A stretch of DNA of 64,000 nucleotides from Artocarpus heterophyllus (taxonomy: Eukaryota; Streptophyta; Magnoliopsida; Rosales; Moraceae): the NCBI GenBank assembly GCA_025403435.1, contig CM046331.1:28748459-28812458 (forward strand), read 5' to 3'. A model generated the notes under the pieces. That model was not told where the DNA came from and ran no database searches. It saw only the letters and a program-made list of their open reading frames with translations. A program made the position numbers and the translations under genes. Position 1 is the first letter of the stretch. Each line of letters starts with the position of its first letter. Shown piece after piece: positions 53,591-64,000 of the stretch.

Positions 53591-55948
53591 TTAAATGAAC
53601 TTTATAGTTGTATGGCTTTGATTATGATTCGTTCTTGGTCCTGTAATGTCAAGATGAACAAATTCAGATTTGAGACTTGAACAAGTTGTAACCTTGAATC
53701 TTTCAGTGTTTTTATCTACTACTGCAGGGCATACTTTGTGTGTGAATCAGAATATTTTTGGGTCATTTTTACATTGTGGCTGAAACTGAAGTAAATTATA
53801 TAGTTAAAGATAATGACAAAATTGCTTGCTTTTTAATCAACACTTTATTTTCTTGCTCTGTGAACAATCTTAATTTAGTTTCTACATTTTTGTAAATCCA
53901 ACTTCCATCGAATTTTCCCCTTATTGTTTTGTTGTTCAAGAATTTTGTATGTTGTAGACAATGCTAACACTAGTTGTTCACTCTTTTCATCAATTTTTTG
54001 TTTTAAGTGATAAACATATAATCCCGTAAAGAACAATTGTAAGAATTTTACAATTATTAAATCTAATTAAACATTTCCTTGCAACTGTTAAGACCCATTA
54101 ATGAAAGTTCATGGATGATGTTGATAACAAAAGACCACCTTAAAAAATAATTAAAAAACATGATTACCATGTTATTTTGTATTTGCAACCTCTCTTTTTC
54201 TCTCTTTGCTTTAGCATATCATTTATAGTTGATTTTTATTTTATTTTATTTTATTTTTACATTGGTCATATTTAATCCTGGCTTTAATACATGGGTAGAG
54301 GCAGTTTCTTTTTACATTAATTTTAAATATCCAAGTGATGCAGAAGCTTGATACCCTTTATTTTACTTGTGCTCTATTTTACTGATGTAACAATTGGGCT
54401 GAAACTTATGTCGTTTATGTTTAGCCTCTTTGCTGGTATATGTCGTTTCTTTAATATGACTGGTCCTACATGCCTTTTTGATATTCATTCCTAGGTTAAG
54501 CTCGTCTTAATGATCTTTTTTTAACAGATAGGTTAAAGATTTCATTATAAGACAAAAAAATATCATGGAATTTTGGAGTAAATGGCCTTTTTAAATTTTT
54601 TTTTTTTTTAGTGAATGGCCAAAGTTTTATAAAATTAAAGAAATAATCGTTTTTTTAAATAGTTAATTACTATGTAAAAATTTGTGATTTATTACTAATT
54701 AATTTGATGGTTTTTCATTGATTAATTTGTTGGATGATTAAACAAAATCTTTTATTAATTAACTAATTTCATTCATTAATTTGTCGATTTATTTGTAATA
54801 AATCTTGCTTAAGATTGGTTAATTATTGCAACTAAGGGGTCAATTTTTTATTTTTTTTTAAAATTCAGCCATTTTGCGAAAAAAAATGTTTAGTTATTTA
54901 TTAAAAGATTTAGTCAAAATCTGGCCATTTATGTAATTTTCTAAAGCATCATATATATTTTTTCATTATTTTAAATTGATTTTTGTAAAATAAAATTAAC
55001 CATTATTTCTTTCATGTGTTTTAATTGGGGGAAGTATTAGAACGGTTCTTATCAGAACCATTAGGTATTATTGTTGCAAATTTTTAATATGGATTCTTAT
55101 TAGACTGTTAAAAAAATTTTGAAATGAAAAGGTATTAAAAAATTAATCTGACAAAAACATTAATATTCCAATAAAAACAAAAATAACAATTCCTACTTAC
55201 AGTGAAAAACAACAGTCTATTTCTACTTTCCTTTTATTAGAAATTTGCTTTAATTAAATTAATAAAACTGATGTCTTTTATTTAAAAAAAAAAAAAGAAA
55301 CGTACGGGCACCAGATGATAATTTAAATTCACTTTACTGATTAATTCTATTACGGAACCTAAAAAAAGTTAATTCTATTACGGTAGTTTCTAAAGAAACT
55401 ACAAATAGAATTTTTCTATTTTCCTACAAAATAAAAAAATATATATATATTAAAGAGTACGAGAATGGTATTTTTTTCTTTAAGAATAAACCTGTAACTA
55501 ACAACAACAAAAGTAAACATGCAACACTCGTCTTATTAGATTCTCCCTCGTTGCACCTGGTCCTCAGTCCTTACCTGAGCAAATCGTTCTTTCATTCCAT
55601 AAAAAGTTAAAACAAAATCAGAAAAGCATACTTCTCTTACGAGTGTCTCATCTATTCTTAATCATTAAATTTGTCCCCAAACAAAAGTAATTTTAAACCC
55701 ATCTAATGATTTGAAAAAGTGGGAGCCAAACAAACAACCCCTAGACATAAAAGGTACTTTATCTTTCGATACCCATCAATGGATTTTTATTTTTAAAAAA
55801 ATCAAATTTTATGATTTTAAAGCATAAATCATTTAATATAAATAAAATAAGAAGGTTGCTTGACAAATTCAATTTTTGAAGTTGAACCCATTTTAAGCAC
55901 GTTTAACATTAGTTAATTCTAACTAACTTTTTAGTTAGCAATAATCTA

Positions 55949-56146
55949 AGGGTGTGTTTGTTTGAGTTTTCAAATAACGATTTGAATCATTTTACTACAG
56001 TATTTTCTCTCACAAAAATTTAAATCTTTATTCAAATACTACACTCAAATACTCGTACTAAACGCACCCTAGAGCTCTCACATGCTACATTGTTTACAGT
56101 TCTAACCAATAACCAATGACTCTAACCACCATACAAAACACCCTAT
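55949..56146. repeat. MITE-like repeat with GGGTGT ends
   Basis: Starts GGGTGTGTTTGTTTGAG; the complement of the right end is AGGGTGTTTTGTATGGTG. Inside are TACTACAGTATTTTCTCTCAC and GAGCTCTCACATGCTACATT, linking it to the main family. Confidence 0.6.
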
Positions 56147-56379
56147 TTGTCAAAAAAATAAAATAAAGTAAAATAAAATAAGTGAAGTAACGTCCCTATT
56201 TTCACTACAAGTCTTCTTCATCGTCACTCACTTCACAACTAAACCAAAACTAAACGAAACCCAAAACTCAAAAAATATAATAAAAAAAATCTCAATGGAC
56301 CCAATTTATCTGACATTTTTCCAAGCGGGACCCACCTTCATCGCGCGGGGTGGGGCCGGCGCTGCCACCGCTAAATGGC

Positions 56380-56690
56380 ATGGTGGCAATGGAGAGAATA
56401 CTCGGGTACAATTTTAGGGACAAGAGGCTTCTAGAAGAGGCTTTGACTTACTCGTCGTTCTTCGGTGACACGACGGCGCCGTATCAGAGGTTGAAGTTTC
56501 TCAGCAATGCAATGCGATGCCAGGGCTGGCAGTGAGCAACCACGTGTCCTTGGCCTACATGGGGCTGGATCCGAGGTAGCTGTCGCTGCTTCGGTCGGCG
56601 AACCTCAATATAGAGAAGCTCGCGTGCATCACCGTCAGGCACGGGCTTTGTCATTATGTTCGTAGAAAATGCCCCTACTCTTGATGATAA
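56380..56690 (+). pseudogene. RNase III-like protein (Dicer-type RNase III domain) gene fragment
   Basis: From the ATG at 56380 the frame reads MVAMERILGYNFRDKRLLEE then ALTYSSFFGDTTAPYQRLKF and LSN. This is the start of a plant RNase III domain (ribonuclease 3-like protein 3 type). The usual GD of the signature after the LEF-like segment is changed to SN. Near 56505 the frame shifts; a different frame then gives LAVSNHVSLAYMGLDPR, a stop, SLLRSANLNIEKLA and VRHGLCHYVRR. Only the first half of the domain remains and two acidic metal-binding residues appear altered, so it is a dead fragment. The intact protein would cleave double-stranded RNA. Confidence 0.72.
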
Positions 56691-56826
56691 GGTTTTTGTG
56701 TTTAAGATTCTTGATTCTTTAATTTATGTTTTTTTTTTGGGTTTATTTGGAAATAGGTGATCAAATAATAATAATAATAATAATAATAATTGGAATGGAA
56801 GAATGATTTTGGGTTTTGGTTTATGA

Positions 56827-56897
56827 TTTTTTTTTTTTTTGGGTGGGGGGGGGGGGGGGGGGCGGGGGCGGTGGTGGTGGGGTGGTGGGGGTGGGCG
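56827..56897 (+). repeat. Poly-T followed by an 18-nt G-run and G-rich tract
   Basis: A run of T is followed by GGGT, about 18 G, then GGCGGGGGCGGTGGTGGTGG and GGTGGTGGGGG. Four or more G-tracts in 55 bp could form G-quadruplexes. The phrase GGAAGAATGATTTTGGGTTT occurs on both sides (about 56797 and 56901). Confidence 0.8.
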
Positions 56898-57694
56898 TGT
56901 GGAAGAATGATTTTGGGTTTTGGTGTATGAGGTTTTGTTTTTTTGGAGATTTGGAAGTAGAAGATCAGAGGAAATGGAAGAATGTTTAGTTTATGTTTTT
57001 TTGGGAAATCTGGAAGTAGTTGATCAGAAGGGAATGGAAGGATTTTTTTTATTATTATTTCTTCAATTTTGGAGGCCTTGGGATTTTTTTTTTGGGCACA
57101 AAGTTTAGATTTTTGGACATACAAAGGTATGATGTTTTTTTTCTTTTAATTCTCAAGGTTTTAGAATTCTTGAGGATTGTTTCCTAATTAATAATAAAAA
57201 AATAATGTTGTTTTGGCACAAAGGAAAGATTTTCGGGACAAAATTTTTGGGTTTTTTTTCCTTCAATTGTTAAGGGTTCATTTGGTAAATGGATTTAAAT
57301 TAATGATTTGATTTGAGTTAATTGTTAAATTAGGATTTAAGTTAATGATTTAAATTATTATTTGAATTGACGTTTGGATGTGTATCTAAGTTTTAATTTG
57401 AGTATGGAATAAAAGCAAAATTTGTGTTTGGAGAGATCGTGAAAATAATTTTTGATTTATTAACAAATCTAATAAAACCTTAATATTAATGATCTTAAAA
57501 AATATGCAATATGGATTTTAATTTATTCCTCTCTTCACTAAGAACACAATGAAAAAAGAATCATCTCATTTGGATATCAAATAAAAAACCTATGATTTTT
57601 TTTCTCAAATATAGGAGAGAAAATTTCAGCTTTTATTGTTGTAAAGATATTCGAGTATTAAAAGTTTAGATTCTTAGATGTGATATGGTTTTGA

Positions 57695-57972
57695 AGGATG
57701 AGCTGGATATGGACAGTTCCAATAAGAATTCATTCTTAAACAAAAATCTATTTTTTGATTTATTTCATCTATTCCATGACCGAAACAGGAGGGATGCATG
57801 TTACACCACGATTTTGAATCAGAAGAGAGATTTCAAGAGATGGTAGATCTATTCACTCTATCCATAATCGAGTCAGATCTGGTGTATCATAAGAGATTTG
57901 CCCTTTCTATTGATTCCTATAGATTGGATCAAAAACAATTCTTGAATGAGGTATTCAACTCCAGGGATGAAT
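57695..57972 (+). pseudogene. ycf2: Nuclear plastid DNA fragment of ycf2
   Basis: Two adjoining frames encode Ycf2-type sequence: first [20 protein letters not shown] then RNR, and after a short frame change [20 protein letters not shown] followed by [20 protein letters not shown] and [12 protein letters not shown]. Ycf2 is a very large chloroplast-encoded protein of the inner-envelope import motor; only about 90 codons are here. Similarity starts around 57695 (left edge uncertain) and stops at GATGAA near 57972. Changes within it show it has been in the nucleus for some time. Confidence 0.82.
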
Positions 57973-58175
57973 ACTACTCAAAGGATTTAAATTTTGGGGG
58001 AAACAAACACGTATCCAAAGGAATCGTAAAACTTGAATCCAAATTTTAGTCCATTGAATCCAAAAGATACACATAACAAACAGGCCCTAAGATTTTGGAT
58101 TTTTTATTTTTTTTTCTTTATTTTAATTTTTGGTTGCAAATTTTAGATTTTTGGACATGCAGAGGTGAGGGGGTA

Positions 58176-59165
58176 TTTTCGGTTAGCATTTTGTTGTCAT
58201 ACTGATATTTTTCTTGGCCTTTGGACAATGTTGTTCTTGTACGTTGTATTTTCTAAACCAATTCTAGATTTTTGTGTTCATTTATTCTGGTTCACCAAAA
58301 TAGAGATTAAATAGTCCATCTTACTTTTGGTCTCTGCTATATCTTTATCTCTACCTTTTCTTTTGGTATTCATTTCCCCTTCATTTTTTTTGGTCAATCA
58401 CAATTTGATTAATCTGTTTTAATCTATCCTTAACTTCAAGAAGATCCAACCATAAGGAGATGGTTGCAACAATTGCTTCAGAATGTCGGTGTAAGTCGGG
58501 TCCTGGGCTTCCACATGGCGGAGGATTTGAACATATGACGATGAACTGAAAACTTTTAAATCATCACCTAATGTTTCTGGTTTAGTTTGGGCACAATACA
58601 TGTAGGACTCCTTGTGTAACTTATCATCATTCAGAGTGTAAATTTAATTTGCAAAAGTTCAGCTGTATGTAGCTTGTAGCACTCTTCTTTGTAACTTGTT
58701 CTCCAAGTTCTAACTGGGGACTGTATGGTTAATTAAAGTTGATTTTGTTTTGTAAAATGGACCAGGTTAATCTGAAATTGGGAATTTGCTTTACTGATTT
58801 TCTTGTTTCTTTTGGTTTATTTTGGCCTTCGCATCAATTTAGAGTAAACAAGTTCAAACTGTGAACAATATAAAACTCTTACATTTACACTATAAATCAA
58901 AAAGAATATTTATCTTTTTGTACCTTTTGTTTTAGGTTAATTTAAAAGCATTACTTTTGATCTCATCGAGTGTGTACATTCAGATTAAATTTATCATATA
59001 AATCTATACCTTACTTCAAATTAATAGTTAATTTTGACTTTTGAAATGATCAAATTATTTTTAAAGGGAGAAAATTAAAACATTCAAAAAAATAAAAAGA
59101 AAAGTACAAAAACAAAAATATACAAAACATCTATTTTGAGGGTATTATATACCTTTTTAAGTCAA
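58176..59165. repeat. Segmental duplication, copy B
   Basis: Second copy of 47502-48595, same orientation, about 10.7 kb away on the other side of the NLR gene. It begins at TTTTCGGTTAGCATTTTG and fades out at GAGGGTATTATATACC. Confidence 0.85.
58441..58549 (+). pseudogene. Duplicated CNOT9 last exon
   Basis: Matches exon 9 at 47844-47954. The acceptor CAG is now CAA, a TAA replaces an Arg-region codon (CCATAAGGAG), and one base is lost in the GTCGGGTCCTGGG segment, shifting the frame. No other CNOT9 exon is found beside it. Confidence 0.8.
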
Positions 59166-61238
59166 AAATATTAGTCTAAAGTTTTTTTTACGTTTTTAAA
59201 ATTCTCTTATTTTTCTAATTTGAGGGTATCTTGAGCAATTTTTTAGATCAAAATTGAAAACTAACCAAAAAAAATATAAATTTGTGTATCAAATATATTC
59301 TAAAAGTATATTCTATAAGATAAAAAACTAAAAATGCAATATTTAAATGAACTTGAAATACAAAATATAAAAAAGTAAATAATCTAAAACAAAATTATAT
59401 TATACTATAAAATTCTCATATGCTATACTACTTTTGATTCGGACTTAAAATTTCAACTATGTTCTTAAGATGCGCTCTAAACTACAAAGACCACAACAGA
59501 GTTACTTGTTGCTTTAAGCGGCTTCGGTCTATTTGTTGAACAATCCCCTTAATAGTCACCCTACCACGTGCCTTTTTAGGTCCATTTAATATAATAATGT
59601 TAATAATGAATTTACTGGGTCTACAGAATGATCAATGATGGATTTTGTTAAGCAAAAAATTGATCAACAGTGGTAAATAATGTAGTTGGGTAAAAACAAG
59701 GTAAATTTTGATGAAAATCAGAAATCCCCAAAATCACCCCAAAGTAGACCAAACCCTAACCCTAGTTGGTCTCGTGTCTATTTACGCATTTTAAACTAAC
59801 CTCAAGTATAAGGTTGTCTCAAGTAATATTTTCTCGGTGAATCTGAGGTCGAACCCACAAGGAAGGATTTATTTAGTTCCAGTACATGTATTATATTAAC
59901 TTTTTCTTTTTATTTAAACTGAAAAATTTGAGGATTAATATTAATTATTCACATAATGTATTTACAATATTTACACATTTTTTTTTACAACATTTTTCAT
60001 TTTTGGATTTTGATAATATGGAACTTTAATAACAAGAAACGCAATTAATAACTTAAGCAGAGTAACAACAATAATAACAACAATTTAAAGAAGTGAAACA
60101 ACAATAATGACAGGGCTGAGGTTCAAAGGTTCCGTTCTGACGATTATCTTTAATATATTTTAGTTTCTCTTTTTATTTATTAGTTGGTTTAAGTATACAC
60201 TATGCCATCCTATGTCGACAATAAATCAAGATTTACCAAGCATTTACTGTGCCATTCCATGTCTATAATGCAGCAAAAATACAACTTAATAAATAAGCAG
60301 CATTTCAACGTAACTTAACTAAAATAACAACCAAGATAGTGAGTTAAGCATTTACCGAGCCATTCTCTGTCTACGAGTAATCAAGGTCCTCCCAAGCATT
60401 ATCCGTGCCAGTCTATGTCGTCAATAAATCAAAACCGTAATTTTGGCAGAGTTCTAGCTAAGAAAATATTGAAATTCTAGGTTTTCTAAGAAAATATTTT
60501 GGCATTACAACAGCTTAGAAAACTAAGAAAAACCAAAAATATTTAAGATAATTTTGTCAGAATTTCCCCCTCTCCCCTTAGCTAAAAGAAATTTAGAAAG
60601 ACATAATTAATAAAATACTACTTATATTATTGAGCATAATTTTTACAACATAAACTAAAAAATATTTTACAAGAAACTAAATTAAAAACTGAAATAAAAA
60701 CTAGACTATAATTACTACAACAGTATTTTTATACTGTAGAAGACTCTACGAAGGTTTTCCCAAGGCTCTCCCTAAAGGCTTCCTCAACTGAGGCAAAAAC
60801 CTTAGTATTTATAGTGTTTCAAGATTGCAAACGTCCATTGCTATTTAATGATCTTCACTGTTGAAAGTTGACAATTTCCAATTATGTGCTTCTTCTCTTC
60901 CTCGCGCTGCAGCTGGCCTGAGATTTAATTTGTTTTCTTTTCCCGTGCTGAGAGCTGTTCTTCATTATGCATATTGGCCTTTGGAATTCTGTGTGACGCA
61001 GATCATGACAGCACGGAACAGAAGCGATCTGAACCGTTCAAAACAAGATCCAACGGCTGTTAAATGCGGGTAAGATGGGCCCAGGTTGGAACAGTGGAAC
61101 CGAGTTTTCAGGACCGTTAGATCAGCAACAGTATTCGCATCGGATGGCTGAAAGAGAGGCTTAATGTGGTCATGACCGCACGCGATCCAAGCCGGTCTGA
61201 GACACTCCACTGACACGCTGCATCTTGTCGGCGCGTGT
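59166..61238. other. Repeat-type spacer left of the solo LTR
   Basis: AT-rich, with MITE-like motif TTCTCATATGCTATAC near 59410. From about 59755 the sequence resembles an old retroelement, but I cannot classify it. Four imperfect copies of a GCATTTACYGTGCCATTC-type unit lie at 60180-60430. No gene seen. Confidence 0.5.
60180..60430. repeat. Imperfect repeat of a GTGCCATTCTATGTC-type unit
   Basis: Copies near 60197 (ACTATGCCATCCTATGTCGA), 60242 (ACTGTGCCATTCCATGTCTA), 60352 (ACCGAGCCATTCTCTGTCTA) and 60403 (TCCGTGCCAGTCTATGTCGT), most followed by AATAAATCAA or AATCAAG. Spacing is uneven, about 45-110 bp. Confidence 0.65.
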
Positions 61239-63264
61239 TGTTGGAAACAAAGTGCGCAGCGGAATTTTTTTAAATTTTTCATCAGAGTATTTTCCAAAAC
61301 ACAAGTTTGACATGTTATATGTATAAATTAAACAGATCTTACTAACCTCAGTGTGCCGAAGAACCTCCGCGACCTGTGTAGAGAAGTAACGTTCCAGAAG
61401 AGCCTCAACCAACTAGTCTTCTTTGCTATTCTCTATCCACAACCGGAGTGAGTGTGGGCTCACACGTACAGCTCTTCCACCGGAGACTCTCATTCCAACC
61501 AATAGAGAGAACCTAAAGCTAGTGTTCGTAATTTGTGAACAAAAGCTCTCAGGGAGTTTTCAGATGCTCACTAGAAGAGTATCACTCTTAATCTCTCAAA
61601 TTGATCTGAGTAAATCATTAGACTCACTCCCTTTTTATACCTATTGGTCCTTGGGGTCAGTCCATATCAGATTAGGTCTCAAAAATCGAAACAGAATCAA
61701 GTTCGGATCAATATCTGATAAGATACGCGTGAAAAACGCGTAATCTTAACTGTCGCGGTCGGCATGCCGAACTGTGTGATAGGCAGGCCGAACTGGCAGG
61801 TTCGGCAGGCCGAACACGTCATCCGGCATGCCGAATTGCCGAGAAAAAATCTCCGCGAATCTTTTATTTTCCACCCAAGATTCTAAAGGATAAAGTCTCA
61901 GTTTTGATTCAAATAGCCCAATAGAAAAGATATCTGATCAAAACAAACTTTATCAAGATAATCTCTAAGAAAATAAATCAATTCACAATAATTCTACAAG
62001 TTTATCTTGTTCTAATTGTCCAAAATTAAAACAACCGATAAACAGACAAGAATTATCCGAACGCCATAATTCAACAAGTTCATCTTGAACTAATTTCTTA
62101 CATAATTAATTCAACCGATAAACAGACATGAATTATTTGATTCTTTTAAACCAATCTGATAAATCCGACATAAGTCACCAATTATTGGAAAAGCACGCCG
62201 TGTCGTTACAGGATTTTGTGAGCTAGCAAAGGGGACCAAAATGGACCTATAAAGTTCAAGCTCATGATAATTATGAAACCCAATATCCCAGATATACATT
62301 TCACAATTATCAACTCCAACGCTACTCCACTAAAAGCTTGGAGCTGCACTCTCGAACTTTATAGAATTACGAAGCTCGTGTGCTAAGTCTCCATGACATA
62401 TCATAGTGTATCGCATCCCCATATGATCATCCATAATCGACTTAAGGACAAGTTCTGTCTTACCTTCCCGATTATTTTTATCTTACGTTCCATTGTCTCA
62501 CCATTAGAAAACTTACCATCCAAAGATAGTATACCATTCGGTTACACCTATGTATCCAAATGGTTGAGCACTCCAGTTTTTCAATTACAGGACAACGCAT
62601 ATAAGAGGATATCATTACTCCTAAAGAGGAGCTATGGATTCCATATCTATGAATAACAAGTCTACGCTACCAAGAGTCATGCCTCCAACGTACCGGCATG
62701 CATGCCACTATAGAGATGTGGGAGTCACCCATTGGTACATCAAAAGACACAAATCGAGACAACGGGCCCATTATTCATCTCAGGATTAAGATACAATACA
62801 AATGATTGTCTAAAGTGAATCGATTTGCCAAGACAGAATTATTAATCCAAATCAATTCACTTTATGTCCCGATCCAACACATCGTCACCTATGACAACGC
62901 GCCAATGTTTCTATTCACGGAGTCCAACTCCGATGGCCAAGACAAACCATCTCCCAAAAGAGATATAGACAACATAACAATCTTTACATGAATAAAGCGC
63001 CCAACTTTATTCCCTCGATTGCGGATCATATATTTTAGACCATCACCTTAAGAGTCGTGTCTACCGCATAATCATCCCATCATATGCCCAACTCTTAAGG
63101 TTTAGACTGACAGTCTCAGACTACTGTTTGCTTATCATACATTCAACAAATATGAACGTAAGGAGGACAATATTTGGTATATATAAATGAATAAATTCTT
63201 TATTGATAAAAATGTCTCCAAAAACGTATTACATTTTTACTCCTTAGAGCATACATGTCTAACA
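61239..63264 (-). mobile_element. Solo LTR, 2026 bp (probably copia type)
   Basis: Plus-strand ends are TGTTGGAAAC and ATGTCTAACA, inverted at TGTTRG. Five-base duplications CGTGT flank it directly (61234-61238 and 63265-63269), with no internal element sequence or second LTR. This is the product of recombination between the two LTRs of one insertion. The minus strand starts TGTTAGACATGTATGCTC, an LTR start often met in plant copia elements. It carries CGGC-NN-GCCG palindromes at 61760-61833. The open frames inside it (62393-62656 and others) have no recognisable product. Confidence 0.85.
61760..61833. repeat. Array of four CGGC-NN-GCCG palindromes in the solo LTR
   Basis: CGGCATGCCG at 61760, AGGCAGGCCG at 61781, CGGCAGGCCG at 61803 and CGGCATGCCG at 61824; spacing 21, 22 and 21 bp. 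Two copies are perfect palindromes. Confidence 0.88.
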
Positions 63265-63269
63265 CGTGT

Positions 63270-64000
63270 AACGCACGCGCCAATCATAACTCGACACGTG
63301 GACCGCACTAGGAGATTCTGCTGACGCATTGAATGACGCATTGACACGCGTCTCTTTCTCGGACGGCTGAGATTGATCTGGCAGTGAATCCGACGGCTCC
63401 CATGACGCCACGTGTCCTTTGTGTTTTGAATTTCGAATTTTTCAAGGATTTTTGATGCATTTGATGTCCTATTTTATCCGTTTTGGTGTCGTTTTGCTCC
63501 GTTTTTCCTCCAGATTTCAAATCTAAAATCACAAACATACTAACATTAATTGTTTTACAAACCTAATATTTATTAAAATTATTTATTTTATAATAAAACA
63601 CACAAAAATAGATAAAAACTCTTAAAATTTCCAGTCTCTTGCGGTTTAGCTCAGATATAATTTTTATGACTTGGAAATATTTTTAAAAATCACTAAAAAT
63701 ATAATAAGACATATTTATAAACTTAAAACACACTACCAAACACACTAACACTCAAAATAAAATAACCGCATTACTTTTACGGCTTTGACTATTTACAGAC
63801 TAGACACTTATTTAACACACCGAAATGACTCTAAAAATTACTACAAATTCTATTAAACATAAAAACACACTAAAAACATATTTTTAAACACATTTTCACA
63901 CCAAGACACAAAAATGCTTATTAACACAAAATGCTATTAATTAGAGGATTTAATGAGAAATAAAAGCGTAAACAAATGATTTAAGCCTTAGAAAATGTAC
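63270..64000. other. Repeat-type sequence right of the solo LTR
   Basis: The first 150 bp are GC-richer with CACGTGT and GACGCATTGA repeats, like the flank left of the solo LTR; the rest is AT-rich and rich in AACACAC. It is probably part of an older element interrupted by the LTR. No gene seen. Confidence 0.45.

Larger units (their letters stand above)
52693..56379. other. AT-rich spacer downstream of the NLR gene
   Basis: The 3' UTR of the NLR gene probably covers the first few hundred bases. There are MITE-like repeats at 53465-53590 and 55949-56146. Nothing else is recognisable as a gene on either strand. Confidence 0.6.

Noticed and set aside
56702..57124. 140-residue minus-strand ORF rich in Pro, Tyr, Lys and His
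   Set aside because: Produced by the poly-G, poly-T and ATT repeats; no domain.
62393..62656. 87-residue ORF in the solo LTR
   Set aside because: LTR-internal, no similarity recognised, start and end arbitrary.

Overview
The window is nuclear DNA from a flowering plant, probably a eudicot or magnoliid; I cannot name the species. The evidence is AT-rich intergenic DNA, genes with GT-AG introns, several LTR retrotransposon families with initiator tRNA-Met primer sites, a CC-NBS-LRR resistance gene, plant-only families (STIG1, DYW-type PPR, DOMON/cytochrome b561) and a nuclear copy of chloroplast ycf2. Mobile elements and gene remains dominate. Only two ordinary host genes look intact: the DOMON/cytochrome b561 gene (20440-23938, three exons) and the NLR gene (49171-52692, one exon).

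Layout. 1-7281: a Ty3/gypsy chromovirus (Tekay/Del type, minus strand; its left LTR is cut by the window edge) inserted into a Ty1/copia element whose 3' half runs to about 10.6 kb. 10.6-20.4 kb: AT-rich spacer with MITE-like repeats, microsatellites and a broken STIG1-like gene. 20.4-23.9 kb: DOMON/b561 gene. 24-27.5 kb: spacer. 27567-35757: an unusual LTR element with near-identical LTRs, 5-bp target duplication, tRNA-Met primer site and purine tract but no gag-pol; it carries a short basic Cys-rich ORF and a LONELY GUY (LOG)-like cytokinin-enzyme ORF. 36.7-48.0 kb: a CNOT9 (CCR4-NOT subunit) pseudogene, with a broken PPR gene in intron 1 and a full-length, apparently recent copia element inserted at the exon 6 boundary. 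49.2-52.7 kb: NLR gene. 56.4-59.2 kb: a mosaic of an RNase III-like gene fragment, a long G-run, a ycf2 fragment and a second copy of the CNOT9 3' end. 59.7-64 kb: repeat DNA holding a 2-kb solo LTR.

Most interesting: (1) the LOG-carrying LTR element, which appears to be a gypsy-derived non-autonomous element whose purine-tract region matches the Tekay element at the start of the window; (2) arrays of CGGC-NN-GCCG palindromes spaced 21-22 bp apart, present in both the Tekay LTR and the solo LTR. The host genes do not form a shared pathway; the window is best read as a resistance-gene and retrotransposon neighbourhood with much gene decay.
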